A DNA stretch of 57,068 nucleotides, from the NCBI RefSeq assembly GCF_009741925.1, contig NZ_WPCC01000018.1:1-57068 (forward strand). Reading direction: 5' to 3'. Position numbers and translations under genes: made by a program. The notes beneath the pieces were generated by a model that did no database searches, was not told the DNA's origin, and saw only the letters and a program-made list of their open reading frames with translations. Source of the DNA: Natronomonas sp. CBA1123. Lineage in GTDB: Archaea; Halobacteriota; Halobacteria; Halobacteriales; Haloarculaceae. The first letter of the stretch is position 1. Every line of letters begins with the position of its first letter. This document shows, piece by piece, positions 44,273 to 52,765 of the stretch.

Positions 44273-46402
44273 TTAGAGCTGTTCTTCTTCGGAAATACGG
44301 TCCGACCAGGTGAACTCCCCGTCGAACCGGACTGGAAAGACTGCCGTCGAAAAGTACTGCTTCAACGTCGACTCCGAAACGTCGAACTCCGGGATTTGGC
44401 CGGGGCAAAGGTACACGTTTTGAACACCGTCTATGGCAGGCCTGAACTGAGCGCCCATCCCGATTCCCGTCGTCGCGTACGTCGTTATGTGCAACTCGTA
44501 TCCATCGTCCCCACCATTCGAGGTAACGTCCGCGAGTAATGGCACACCTTGCGCCTGTGCGATATCCGCGTTCCCGTCACCGATGACGAGATACTGCGTC
44601 CCGACGATGCTCCGTTCGCGTGCGATGTTCAGCGCCGACCGCAGCGGGAACCCGTAGTTGAGCAGTTGTGCCAGCGTCTTCCCGATTCGGACCGCACCGC
44701 TGTTTATCACGTCGTCGAGCGTTACGACGCCGGAAATCGCGCCTTTCTCGATGAGTCGTCGCCCCTGTCGGTAGGAGCGACAGGCGTTCAAAAAAAAGAT
44801 GTCGAGCTCGATGTCACCGACTGAATCGGCATCGAGCAGGCCGTCGGAGCACTCGAAGCCCCCCTCGTCGACGTGGCCGATGTAGTGGAAGAAATCCACG
44901 TCGGATTCGAGGACGAGCGCGAGGCGGTCGGTGGTCAAATCCTCGTAGAAGGTCACGTCGATGGGGAACTCCTCGCGGGAGCCGTACACCTCTGCGGCGA
45001 CGTCGCGTTCCTCCAGCATCTCCTCGTCGTTGCAGACGACGACGATTTCGATGTCACCCTCACGCGGCTCTCGGTCCAGTCGGTTCCGGAACGCCTCCGG
45101 GATGGCCTTGCTGGCGCCCAATGGCGTTCCCTCTCCGACCCACGTCTGTTCGAGGGAGTCCGCCTGGTCGGGTTGGACGTGCTGGGTCGGTGTTGCCGAA
45201 GAATCCAATGGGGAGCGCGTCGTCGAACGGACGAACTCGCCGTCGTCGGGCGTCGACGCCTCGAACGGGTCGGCGTCCTGGGCGAACGGGTCGTCGCCCG
45301 CCACGGAGAGCTGTGACGGCGAGCGGACGACCGCGAGGTCGTCGACGAGGAACGGCAACACCTCGAGACTCGACCCGACGGGGTCGACGTGGGCTGTGAG
45401 TTTCCACGTCGGGACGAACGACGAAATCGTATCGTAATCGACGGTGTTGTACGCCGCGAGGCGCTCGGCGCCGGACCGTCCGTACAAATCGCTCAGGTCG
45501 ATATCGAGCGACGACTCCACGGCGCGGCGCTCGTATAGCGGAATCGACCGGGGGCCTGCCGTCCGCACCACGCAGTCGAGGAAGAAGGTCCGCTTGAGCG
45601 TCCGCTCGACAGTCCGCTCGAAGCCGCCGTCCCCCTCCAGGGAGAACGGTTCCCCATCGACGACGAGCTGGGGGTCGGACCCAGGCACGACTTCGGCGCC
45701 GAGATAGTACGCCAGCGGTGCGACGGCGAGCGTTTCTAACAGCGACTCGGGGACTTCGATGTGAACGTCCGTCTCGGGTGGCTGTAGCCCGCTGGGGACG
45801 GACAGCGACGACCCTCGCTGGAGCGTAGGCGGGTGCCCGCGGAGTGTGGGGTACGACCGCTCGCTTCCGGTCGTCTTCATCGCGCTGCCGAACGTCGACA
45901 CGGCGGCCATCACGTCCGTCGGGTCGTCGGTCGTGGTGACCGTCGCCGCCGGCTGTTCGTGATACGAGCGTGCGCCGATTCGGACCGACGCGGCCTCCGA
46001 GAGTGATACGTCCATCTCGGTGACCGTCGTCTGAACGTCTATCGCGCCTTCGAGTTCGACGTAGAGTTTCACCGGCCCCGACAGTTCGAGGGTGTAGTGG
46101 CCGTCGTCGAACGACACCGACTCGAAGTACTCAACCTCGGTAACGTCCGGGCCGTCGTGGACGAAGGTCCGGGAAAACCCTTCGAACGTGAGTCGCCCGG
46201 CCGTGAGTTGGACTGCCGTGTCGACGGGATACCTGAACTGCGTCTCGTCGGCTGGCGTCGGGTGGGACGGACGGTCCGTTCGAATCTCACAGTGGCGCCG
46301 TTCGATGCGGTCGTCGATGCGAATCCCGCACTCGCCATCGAGGGAGCGTACAGACACACGATTGATGTGTTCTCCCTCCCCACCGCTCGTGCCGGAACCC
46401 AT
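44273..46402 (-). CDS. CHAT-domain (caspase-like) protease
   Basis: The protein has 709 aa from ATG 46402. A GTG at 46426 is possible but lies too near the box A (ATAAGCTTTT, 46431-46440). About residues 1-400 form a beta-rich region of unknown fold. A disordered Pro/Ser/Asp linker follows. From about 430 to the end is a CHAT domain with His in FFHYIGH (about 506-510) and nucleophile Cys541 in FLNACRSYRQG. CHAT proteases act in caspase-like signalling and anti-phage defence, for example by activating gasdermins. The convergent small peptide gene is the obvious candidate partner. Confidence 0.82.
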   Translation of the reverse strand: MGSGTSGGEGEHINRVSVRSLDGECGIRIDDRIERRHCEIRTDRPSHPTPADETQFRYPVDTAVQLTAGRLTFEGFSRTFVHDGPDVTEVEYFESVSFDDGHYTLELSGPVKLYVELEGAIDVQTTVTEMDVSLSEAASVRIGARSYHEQPAATVTTTDDPTDVMAAVSTFGSAMKTTGSERSYPTLRGHPPTLQRGSSLSVPSGLQPPETDVHIEVPESLLETLAVAPLAYYLGAEVVPGSDPQLVVDGEPFSLEGDGGFERTVERTLKRTFFLDCVVRTAGPRSIPLYERRAVESSLDIDLSDLYGRSGAERLAAYNTVDYDTISSFVPTWKLTAHVDPVGSSLEVLPFLVDDLAVVRSPSQLSVAGDDPFAQDADPFEASTPDDGEFVRSTTRSPLDSSATPTQHVQPDQADSLEQTWVGEGTPLGASKAIPEAFRNRLDREPREGDIEIVVVCNDEEMLEERDVAAEVYGSREEFPIDVTFYEDLTTDRLALVLESDVDFFHYIGHVDEGGFECSDGLLDADSVGDIELDIFFLNACRSYRQGRRLIEKGAISGVVTLDDVINSGAVRIGKTLAQLLNYGFPLRSALNIARERSIVGTQYLVIGDGNADIAQAQGVPLLADVTSNGGDDGYELHITTYATTGIGMGAQFRPAIDGVQNVYLCPGQIPEFDVSESTLKQYFSTAVFPVRFDGEFTWSDRISEEEQL

Positions 46403-46430
46403 TCCTGTCGGCGGTTCTCCTGTCACGAGG

Positions 46431-46440
46431 AAAAGCTTAT
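46431..46440 (-). promoter_or_regulatory. Box A of the CHAT gene
   Basis: The minus strand reads ATAAGCTTTT 29-38 nt before ATG 46402, arguing for an independent promoter although the upstream gene is on the same strand. Confidence 0.45.
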
Positions 46441-46448
46441 CGACGGTG

Positions 46449-47114
46449 TCAGAATCCCAAAAACTGCTTGAAGCTCTTGATGTACATGTTGGGCGCCTTC
46501 GAGCGGGAGCCCTTGAGAGCCGTCCTGATGAGTTCGTTCGCGTCTTCGAAGACGCCGGGGCCGTGGCCGACGAGTAGCCGCTCGGCGTCGTACTCCCGCA
46601 GCGACCGCGGGGGAATCATCCGCAGCATCGGATGAACACCGAGGTCCTCGCTGGACGCTCGGAAGTAGTCGACGGTCCCGAGTGCCTCGGGAACGACGAG
46701 CGTCTCGCCGTCGTACAGGACCGCCTCCTGCCAGAGCGGATTGTCGACGAGTGCTTCGACCTCGAAATCGGCCAACCGGTCGCCGAACCGTTCGGTGGGC
46801 GCATCGAGGGCGTTGGCGACCCCGTTCATCCACTCGGGGACGAAGACGGGTACGTCGTGGCGGTTGGCGACGGCTGCAGAGTCACGCTTGTGTCGGTCCA
46901 AGAGCGTGACGACACCGGCGACCTCGCCGAACTCCGCCAGCAGTTCGTCGACCCCGTCGGCGTCGACTGGGTCGAGGACCCACACCTCGCCGTCGCTGAC
47001 GACGGCGTGGGAGGCACGCTGCATCGTCTCCTCGGGGTGGGCGATCCAACCGACGCCCTCGTCGAAACGGTCTACGACTTCCATCTCCGCGGGCCCGGAG
47101 CTTTTAATCGGCAT
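46449..47114 (-). CDS. Metallo-beta-lactamase-like haloarchaeal protein without canonical metal motif
   Basis: The protein has 221 aa from ATG 47114. The order of segments (GWIAHPEETMQRASHAVV, WVLDPVDADGVDELL, GVVTLLDRHKRDSAAVANR, then LLVGHGPGVFEDANELI) follows an MBL fold, with DRHKRD where HxHxDH would be. It is probably a non-classical or inactive hydrolase. The start is supported by a box A (ATATTTATA) 25-33 nt upstream. ATG 47084 (MEVVDRF) is an alternative start. Confidence 0.7.
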   Translation of the reverse strand: MPIKSSGPAEMEVVDRFDEGVGWIAHPEETMQRASHAVVSDGEVWVLDPVDADGVDELLAEFGEVAGVVTLLDRHKRDSAAVANRHDVPVFVPEWMNGVANALDAPTERFGDRLADFEVEALVDNPLWQEAVLYDGETLVVPEALGTVDYFRASSEDLGVHPMLRMIPPRSLREYDAERLLVGHGPGVFEDANELIRTALKGSRSKAPNMYIKSFKQFLGF

Positions 47115-47138
47115 ACCGACAAGAACGGCCCGACGCGG

Positions 47139-47147
47139 TATAAATAT
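47139..47147 (-). promoter_or_regulatory. Box A for the MBL-like gene
   Basis: The plus strand reads TATAAATAT (minus ATATTTATA), 25-33 nt from ATG 47114. The divergent VOC gene has its own TTTATC at 47193-47198. Confidence 0.5.
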
Positions 47148-47221
47148 CGGAGTGCCGGCAGTCGTCACCACCCCCGCCGACCGCCCCCGGGGTTTATCGA
47201 CGTGGCGGCCACATCTCCTGT

Positions 47222-47920
47222 ATGCTCGGTGCGTGCCGCTGGCTGACGCTGGAGGTCAAGCATCTCGACCCGGTCGTCGAGTTCTACCGTACGCACCTCG
47301 ACGTTCCGGTCGCTTCCGAGTCCGACCGGGAAGTCACTCTCGACGTCGGCGGTAACGCCGAACTCCGCCTTCGCCAACCCGACGGTGTTCCTCGGGGCGG
47401 ACTCCACACCCACTACGCCTTCGCCTGCTCGGAAGACGACTACGATGCGTGGTGGGACCGCCTCGAAGACGACTTCGAACTACAGGAGGTCGACTTCGGC
47501 GGAATGCGCTCGCTGTACTTTTACGACCCCGAGGGTAACTGCGTCGAAATCGGGAGTGCGGGCGAGAGCACCGACCGCGACAGTCCGGCGCTTTCGGGGA
47601 TTTTCGAAGTGGTCTTCGAGGTCGAAGACCTCCCGGGCGCGGAGGCGTTCTACACCGACCTCGGCTTCGAAATCGTCGACCAGGGCGACAACAGGCGACG
47701 GACGCGGCTGACGACGGGCCCGTTCGACATCGAGTTGTGGGAACCGCATCTGGGGCTGGCCGACGCCCGCGGCGGCGTCCACGTCGACGTGGGAGTGAAC
47801 TCACAGGACCCCGAACGCGTGGCTGACTCCGTCGCCGCTCGCGTGACGAAACGGGAGTCGGTAGACGGCGGGGTCCGAATCCGTGACCCCGACGGCCACT
47901 ATCTGACGTTTCTCAGCTGA
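47222..47920 (+). CDS. VOC superfamily protein with two glyoxalase-like modules
   Basis: The protein has 232 aa. The first module (residues 5-110) begins WLTLEVKHLDPVVEFYRTHL and ends YFYDPEGNCVEIG. The second (residues 125-231) begins FEVVFEVEDLPGAEAFYTDLGF and ends RIRDPDGHYLTFLS. His/Glu metal ligands are present in HTHYAF and VEIG. It could be a dioxygenase or isomerase of the catechol-2,3-dioxygenase type; the substrate is unknown. TTTATC 24-29 nt upstream supports the start. It overlaps the convergent gene by 8 bp. Confidence 0.87.
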   Translation: MLGACRWLTLEVKHLDPVVEFYRTHLDVPVASESDREVTLDVGGNAELRLRQPDGVPRGGLHTHYAFACSEDDYDAWWDRLEDDFELQEVDFGGMRSLYFYDPEGNCVEIGSAGESTDRDSPALSGIFEVVFEVEDLPGAEAFYTDLGFEIVDQGDNRRRTRLTTGPFDIELWEPHLGLADARGGVHVDVGVNSQDPERVADSVAARVTKRESVDGGVRIRDPDGHYLTFLS

Positions 47921-48203
47921 GCCGGTCGGTGTCGATGTCCCGACCGGGTGGGGAGACGACGAGGAAGTCCCGGAAGTGCATCAACTCCCCGCCCATGTCC
48001 CGAATCTCGCGGGCGAACCCCGCCGCGAGTTCGTTGAGGTCGCCCTCGACGTTCAACACGAGTACGTCGCCGCTTTCGATGTGACCGACCCACTCCTCGG
48101 GGTCTGTCGTCCCGTCGAGGACGCCGAGGACGACCCGACCGCTCGATTCGGGTTCGTCGAGTTCTCCCTCCGCCGTCTGCAAGTCCAGGTCGAAGTCGCT
48201 CAT
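47913..48203 (-). CDS. DUF5779-like haloarchaeal protein
   Basis: This 96-aa acidic alpha/beta protein has the conserved block VVLGVLDGTTDPEEWVGHIESGDVLVLNVEGDLNELAAGFAREI in its centre and HFRDFLVVSPPG near the end. I recall this as DUF5779. No function is known. Confidence 0.75.
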   Translation of the reverse strand: MSDFDLDLQTAEGELDEPESSGRVVLGVLDGTTDPEEWVGHIESGDVLVLNVEGDLNELAAGFAREIRDMGGELMHFRDFLVVSPPGRDIDTDRLS

Positions 48204-48260
48204 ACCCGATGCATCGAGCGCTGAAGAAAAAGCCTGCCGGCCTCACTTGCGGGCCGGAGT

Positions 48261-48524
48261 TCACTCGAATACCGCGCTTTCCTCCCGCAGCGCGTCGATG
48301 TCGTCTGCGACTGCAGCGGCTTGCTCGGGGTCGAGAGCTATCTGTACCTCGTTGCCCTCCGCATCGGTGGCGACGATTTTCACCCGTCGGTCACCGAATG
48401 CACGCCCCTCGACGGCGGTCACGTCGAACAGTTTGGCGGTCGCCGACTTGTCGGTCGGGCCGACGTTCTTGATGCTTCCGTCCTTGAACTCGACCATGAA
48501 CGAATCGAGGTTGAGGTTGAGCAT
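48261..48524 (-). CDS. Conserved haloarchaeal hypothetical protein
   Basis: The protein has 87 aa from ATG 48524 (MLNLNLDSFMVEFKDGSIKNVGP); ATG 48593 would add 23 low-complexity residues. The small beta-rich core (RRVKIVATDAEGNEVQIAL) ends with a helix. Function not recognised. Confidence 0.6.
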   Translation of the reverse strand: MLNLNLDSFMVEFKDGSIKNVGPTDKSATAKLFDVTAVEGRAFGDRRVKIVATDAEGNEVQIALDPEQAAAVADDIDALREESAVFE

Positions 48525-48613
48525 ATCCTCGGTGGGTGTCGACGCGGGATAACCGTTGTCCGTTCCGGAATTCGACGGTGTGTGTTCTGGCAACGCCTGC
48601 CACCAACACCTGT

Positions 48614-48625
48614 CATTAAATTATC
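48614..48625 (+). promoter_or_regulatory. Box A for the Rdx-like gene
   Basis: CATTAAATTATC lies 19-30 nt before ATG 48644. Confidence 0.4.
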
Positions 48626-48643
48626 TGCGTGTTGTCGGTTGGT

Positions 48644-48889
48644 ATGGTACGAATCGCCATCGAGTACTGCGCCCCGTGTCGGCTCGGGGCCGAGGCGGTC
48701 GCGACACAGCGAGTTCTCTCGGATTATCTCCGTGACTACGACGAAATCGACGGCGTCACGCTGGACCCCAGCGGCGAGGAGGTGTTCTGTGTTCACGTCG
48801 ACGACGAACCGGTGTGGTCGGTCGACCCCGACGGCCGCGTCGACCCGATGGAGGCCGTCGCCGCCGTCCGTACTCGATTGGCCGTCTAA
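48644..48889 (+). CDS. Rdx/SelT-like thioredoxin-fold protein
   Basis: The protein has 81 aa beginning VRIAIEYCAPCRLGAEAVATQ, where the CxxC is in the place of the Cys/Sec pair of SelW/Rdx proteins. TLDPSGEEVFCVHVDDEPVWS and a C-terminal helix complete the fold. Probably a thiol redox protein; partner unknown. Confidence 0.82.
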   Translation: MVRIAIEYCAPCRLGAEAVATQRVLSDYLRDYDEIDGVTLDPSGEEVFCVHVDDEPVWSVDPDGRVDPMEAVAAVRTRLAV

Positions 48890-48948
48890 CCCACACGGTG
48901 CGTCGATGACACGGGCCGCTTTTGTCCGCTCGACTCCTACGGCCGTCA

Positions 48949-50832
48949 GTGACCGACGAGTCCGCCACACCCGACGAACCCGACGACCCGGCGGTCGACG
49001 TTGGGACGTTCTTCGACGCCCTCGAACGCCACGAGCGACCGGTCGTCACCGCCAGCGAAGTCGCCCGCCTCGTCGACTGTTCGCAGTCGGCCGCCGTCGA
49101 CGCCCTCGAATCCCTCGTCGAGACCGGCGACCTCCAGCGACTCGACGTCGAATCCGACCCGGTCGTCTGGTTCCCGAGCGACTACCGCGAAACCGCGACC
49201 CGCGAACGCATCACGGTGTTCCCGAAGCGTCGGGAAATCGTCGCCGACAACCCGACACAGTTCACCCGCGCGCGACTCTCCCAGTTCGCACACCTCCGGG
49301 ATACGAACCGCGAACAGGGGTACATCTACGAACTCCGCGAACAGGACATCTGGAACGTTCCACACGACGACTACGAGGACCTCCGGACGACCATCCGCTC
49401 GGCGCTCGGTGGCCGTTACGACGCCTTAGAGGAGTGGGTCGAGGGACAGTGGACTCGCGCCCACCGGTTCCGACTGGCCACTCACGAGGACGGCTACGTC
49501 GTCCTCGAAGCACAGAGTGCGGACCTACTCGGCAACGTCGCCGAACAGCACCTCGCCGATGGCGTCCTCCGGGCTCGCATCGGCGACGAGACGGCGTGGG
49601 TCGCCGAGGAAAAAACAGCCGAACTCAAGCGAACGCTGTACGAGGCCGGCTATCCGGTACAGGACGACCGCCAGCTTGATTTGGGCGACGACCTTCCCCT
49701 CGAACTCGAACTCGACTTGCGCCCGTATCAGGCCGACTGGGTCGCTCGCTTCGCCGACGCGAAGTCGGGCGTCCTCGTCGGGCCACCGGGGTCCGGCAAG
49801 ACCGTCGCCGCCCTCGGCATCATGGCCGACATCGAGGGGGAAACGCTAATCTTAGTCCCCTCCCGAGAGTTGGCCGCCCAGTGGCGCGAGCGAATCCTCG
49901 AAGACACCTCCCTCACTGCCGAGCAGGTCGGGGAGTACCACGGCGGCGAAAAGGAGATTCGTCCCGTCACCATCGCCACCTACCAGACGGCGGGTATGGA
50001 CCGCCACCGGATGCTGTTCGACTCCCGGAAGTGGGGACTCATCGTCTACGACGAGGTCCACCACATCCCGGCGCCGATTAGCCGACGCAGCGCCGACCTG
50101 CAGACGAAACATCGGCTCGGGCTGTCGGCGACGCCCATCCGAGAGGACGACAAGGAACGCGACATCTACACCCTCGTCGGCCGGCCCATCGGTACCGACT
50201 GGGACGCGCTGTTCGACGCCGGCTACGTCGCCGAACCCGAAGTCGAGATTCGGTACCTCCCGTGGGCCTCCGAGACCCACCGCAACGAGTACGGCTCCAG
50301 CGAGGGCCACGAAAAGCGGCAACTCGCGGCGACCAACCCAGCCAAGATACAGGAAATCGAGGCGATTCTCCGCGACCACCGCGGTTCGAAAGCCATCGTC
50401 TTCGTGGAGTTCATCGAGCAAGGCGACGCGATTGCGGAGGCTCTCGGCGTGCCATTCATCAGCGGCGAGACGCCACACGCCCGTCGGAGTCGGCTGTTCG
50501 ACCGGTTCCGAACCGGCCCACTCGACACCATCGTCGTCTCCCGGGTCGGCGACGAAGGCATCGACTTACCCGACACGGAGGTCGCCATCGCCGCCTCGGG
50601 ACTCGGTGGGTCGCGCCGACAGGGCGCCCAACGGGCCGGCCGAACGATGCGCCCCGTCGGCAAAGCGCGGATGTACGTCCTCGCGACGCGAGGAACACGC
50701 GAGGAGGACTTCGCCCGCAAGCGGACACAACACCTCGCTTCGCGAGGCGTCCGCGTCCGGGAGGCCGACCCCGTCGCCTTCGGCGGGGGACGGGTGGCCG
50801 GCGACGACGCAATCCCCGCCGGCGAGGAGTAG
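48949..50832 (+). CDS. XPB-like superfamily 2 helicase with N-terminal winged-helix domain
   Basis: The protein has 627 aa from GTG 48949. Residues about 20-60 resemble a winged helix (ASEVARLVDCSQSAAVDALESLVETGDLQ). Helicase motifs follow: Walker A GPPGSGKT (278-285), DEVH box in VYDEVHHIPAP, GLSATP, and in lobe 2 SRVGDEGIDLPDTE and QRAGRTMRP. XPB/Rad25 proteins open DNA in repair or transcription. The longer N-terminal half, compared with minimal archaeal XPB, suggests its own DNA-sensing module. It may share a transcript with the next gene. Confidence 0.88.
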   Translation: MTDESATPDEPDDPAVDVGTFFDALERHERPVVTASEVARLVDCSQSAAVDALESLVETGDLQRLDVESDPVVWFPSDYRETATRERITVFPKRREIVADNPTQFTRARLSQFAHLRDTNREQGYIYELREQDIWNVPHDDYEDLRTTIRSALGGRYDALEEWVEGQWTRAHRFRLATHEDGYVVLEAQSADLLGNVAEQHLADGVLRARIGDETAWVAEEKTAELKRTLYEAGYPVQDDRQLDLGDDLPLELELDLRPYQADWVARFADAKSGVLVGPPGSGKTVAALGIMADIEGETLILVPSRELAAQWRERILEDTSLTAEQVGEYHGGEKEIRPVTIATYQTAGMDRHRMLFDSRKWGLIVYDEVHHIPAPISRRSADLQTKHRLGLSATPIREDDKERDIYTLVGRPIGTDWDALFDAGYVAEPEVEIRYLPWASETHRNEYGSSEGHEKRQLAATNPAKIQEIEAILRDHRGSKAIVFVEFIEQGDAIAEALGVPFISGETPHARRSRLFDRFRTGPLDTIVVSRVGDEGIDLPDTEVAIAASGLGGSRRQGAQRAGRTMRPVGKARMYVLATRGTREEDFARKRTQHLASRGVRVREADPVAFGGGRVAGDDAIPAGEE

Positions 50833-50863
50833 GTTCAAATCGGTACCCCCCGATTGTCGATTC

Positions 50864-51389
50864 GTGACAGACGGCTCCGAGACGGACGGCCAGCCCCGCC
50901 ACGAGCGACTCGCTCGCCATCCGACGCCGGGACCACGCAACTCCCTCCAGTCGTGGACCGACGCGAAACACCCCCTCCGCGTCGCGTTCAACTACGCGTT
51001 CATCGTCGCGGCGCGACACTCCCCGAGTCTGCGGCTGAAGAACTGGCTGCTGCGCCGCGTCGGTGTCGACGTCGGGACCGGCGTCTCGTGGGGGCTCGAG
51101 TCGACCCCGGACGTGTTCTGGCCCGAACTCATCACGGTCGGCGACGACGCCATCATCGGCTACGACGCGACGCTGCTGTGTCACGAGTTCCTCCAAGAGG
51201 AGTACCGAACCGGGGGAGATACACGTCGGCGAGCGAGCGATGATAGGCGCCGGCGCGGTCGTGTTACCGGGGGTCGAAATCGGCGCGGGGGCGCAGGTCG
51301 CCGCCAACTCGCTCGTCGCCGACGACGTGCCACCGGGAGAGACGTGGGCCGGCGTTCCCGCCGAGCCAGTCGACGGCGACGAGGAGTAA
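50864..51389 (+). pseudogene. Left-handed beta-helix acyltransferase, frame broken in a G5 run
   Basis: From GTG 50864 the frame encodes SLQSWTDAKHPLRVAFNYAFI and the hexapeptide region ITVGDDAIIGYDATLLCHEF. It is lost at the G5 run 51212-51216. Deleting one G restores YRTGEIHVGERAMIGAGAVVLPGVEIGAGAQVAANS and the stop at 51389, giving about 174 aa of a LacA/WbbJ-type O- or N-acetyltransferase. The acceptor is unknown. A homopolymer sequencing error is likely. Confidence 0.83.
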
Positions 51390-51405
51390 GTCGGGTTCCG
51401 GCCGT

Positions 51406-51912
51406 TCAGGCCCCTGCGGCGACCAACTCGTCGACGACCGCTTCGATGTCGGGGTCGACCCAGGGGTCGTCCGACTGCCAGGCGTACTCGATAGTCAAAT
51501 CCGGTGCGAGGACGTACAGGGTCCGCTTGGCCAGTCCCGCTTCGACGCCGTCCCCCGCGTCCTCCTCGTGGATGGCGTCGTAGGCTGCACAGACGTCCCC
51601 TTCGACATCGCTCAAAAGCGGGAAATCGATGTCGTGGTCGTAGGCGAACGCCTCGTGCGTGAAGAGGCTGTCCCGGGAGATACCGTAGACATCTCGAGAC
51701 GTATCGATGGCCGAAAGTGCGATATCGCGCAGCGAACAGAGTTCGTCGGTACAGACGGGGCTGAAATCGCCGGGGTAGAACGCGAGAAGTGTCGGGGTGC
51801 CGCGAGCGAACTCCTCGAGGTGGTATTCGGTCATCCTCCGTTCGTCGGCGTCGTTCGGCAGTCCGAGTCCAGAGAGGGTAAAGTCGGGCGCGGTCGTCCC
51901 TTCCGAGAGCAT
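51406..51912 (-). CDS. Peroxiredoxin (AhpC/TSA, redoxin family)
   Basis: The protein has 168 aa. The thioredoxin fold begins MLSEGTTAPDFTLSGLGLP. The peroxidatic Cys is in YPGDFSPVCTDELCSLRDI, with a second Cys five residues later. ISRDSLFTHEAFAYDHDIDFPLLSD is typical of AhpE/BCP-like enzymes. It reduces peroxides in the cytoplasm. It lies 58 bp after the MscS gene on the same strand; AGAATTTTGCC upstream may be a separate box A. Confidence 0.92.
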   Translation of the reverse strand: MLSEGTTAPDFTLSGLGLPNDADERRMTEYHLEEFARGTPTLLAFYPGDFSPVCTDELCSLRDIALSAIDTSRDVYGISRDSLFTHEAFAYDHDIDFPLLSDVEGDVCAAYDAIHEEDAGDGVEAGLAKRTLYVLAPDLTIEYAWQSDDPWVDPDIEAVVDELVAAGA

Positions 51913-51970
51913 ACGACGCCTTCGTCGGTTCGAGGCAAAATTCTGTGGGTCACCGAAGCCGCGAGCGCAA

Positions 51971-52765
51971 TCAAGTCTCCCGAACTCGCATCGCACCCTC
52001 GCGAAGCACCATCCGGTTCGGTATCATGTACTCCTCGCCGTCGTCTTCGACGTAGGTGACGAACACGTCCATCTCCTGGACGATGCCGCGGTTGCCCGCG
52101 ACTTCGACCTCGTCGCCGATGGTGTACGGTTCGGTCAAAAGCAGGTAGATACCGGCCGCGGCCGACGACAGGAGGTCTTTGAACGCCAGTCCGCCGAGGA
52201 AGAACACGCCGAAGGCGTAGGCCGCGAGCAGAACCAACAGCGCGCCGGTCGCGACGCCGAGTTGCGACAGCGCGATGAGTACCGCGACGTACAGCACCGA
52301 CACCTTCACCAGCGTCGGTATGAGCGTCACTTCCGGGAGTTTGATGCTTCGGAGTTGTTCGCCGACGACGAGTTCTGCCTTGTCGGCGGCGATGAGGCCG
52401 ACCATCACGACGAGGACGGCGATGAACACACGCGGGAGAAAGTCTACCAACTCCTGTATGAACAGTTCCGAGGGGAGGACGCCGAGGGTTCGGAGCGCGT
52501 ACACCGCCGCGACGGTGAAGACGAACAGGCCACACAGTTGTGCGAGCAGGCGGACGCTGGAACTGCCGAGTTGCTGGGCGGTTCGCTCGAACGGCGTTCC
52601 TTCGACAGCCTCGTCGAGGCTGAAAGCGACGAGAACGCGACGGACGACCCATGCAGTCACCGCACCGAGTATCAGGCCACCGAGGACGACCGCGACGGCG
52701 ACGGCGAGGTTCTGTTCGGCCGCCGTGAGGTCGCCGTACCACCCGCGTGCGGTACCCAACGGCAT
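51971..52765 (-). CDS. MscS-family mechanosensitive channel
   Basis: The protein has 264 aa. Membrane segments are at about residues 20-40, 75-95, 110-130 and 150-200. The pore-lining helix is Gly/Ala-rich (GLAFKDLLSSAAAGIYLLL), followed by the MscS beta domain YTIGDEVEVAGNRGIVQEMDVFVTYV and NRMVLREG. It lacks the large cytoplasmic cage of E. coli MscS. Its ATG overlaps the dacZ stop (TGATG), so it is translationally coupled to the c-di-AMP synthase. A role in turgor control is likely. Confidence 0.9.
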   Translation of the reverse strand: MPLGTARGWYGDLTAAEQNLAVAVAVVLGGLILGAVTAWVVRRVLVAFSLDEAVEGTPFERTAQQLGSSSVRLLAQLCGLFVFTVAAVYALRTLGVLPSELFIQELVDFLPRVFIAVLVVMVGLIAADKAELVVGEQLRSIKLPEVTLIPTLVKVSVLYVAVLIALSQLGVATGALLVLLAAYAFGVFFLGGLAFKDLLSSAAAGIYLLLTEPYTIGDEVEVAGNRGIVQEMDVFVTYVEDDGEEYMIPNRMVLREGAMRVRET

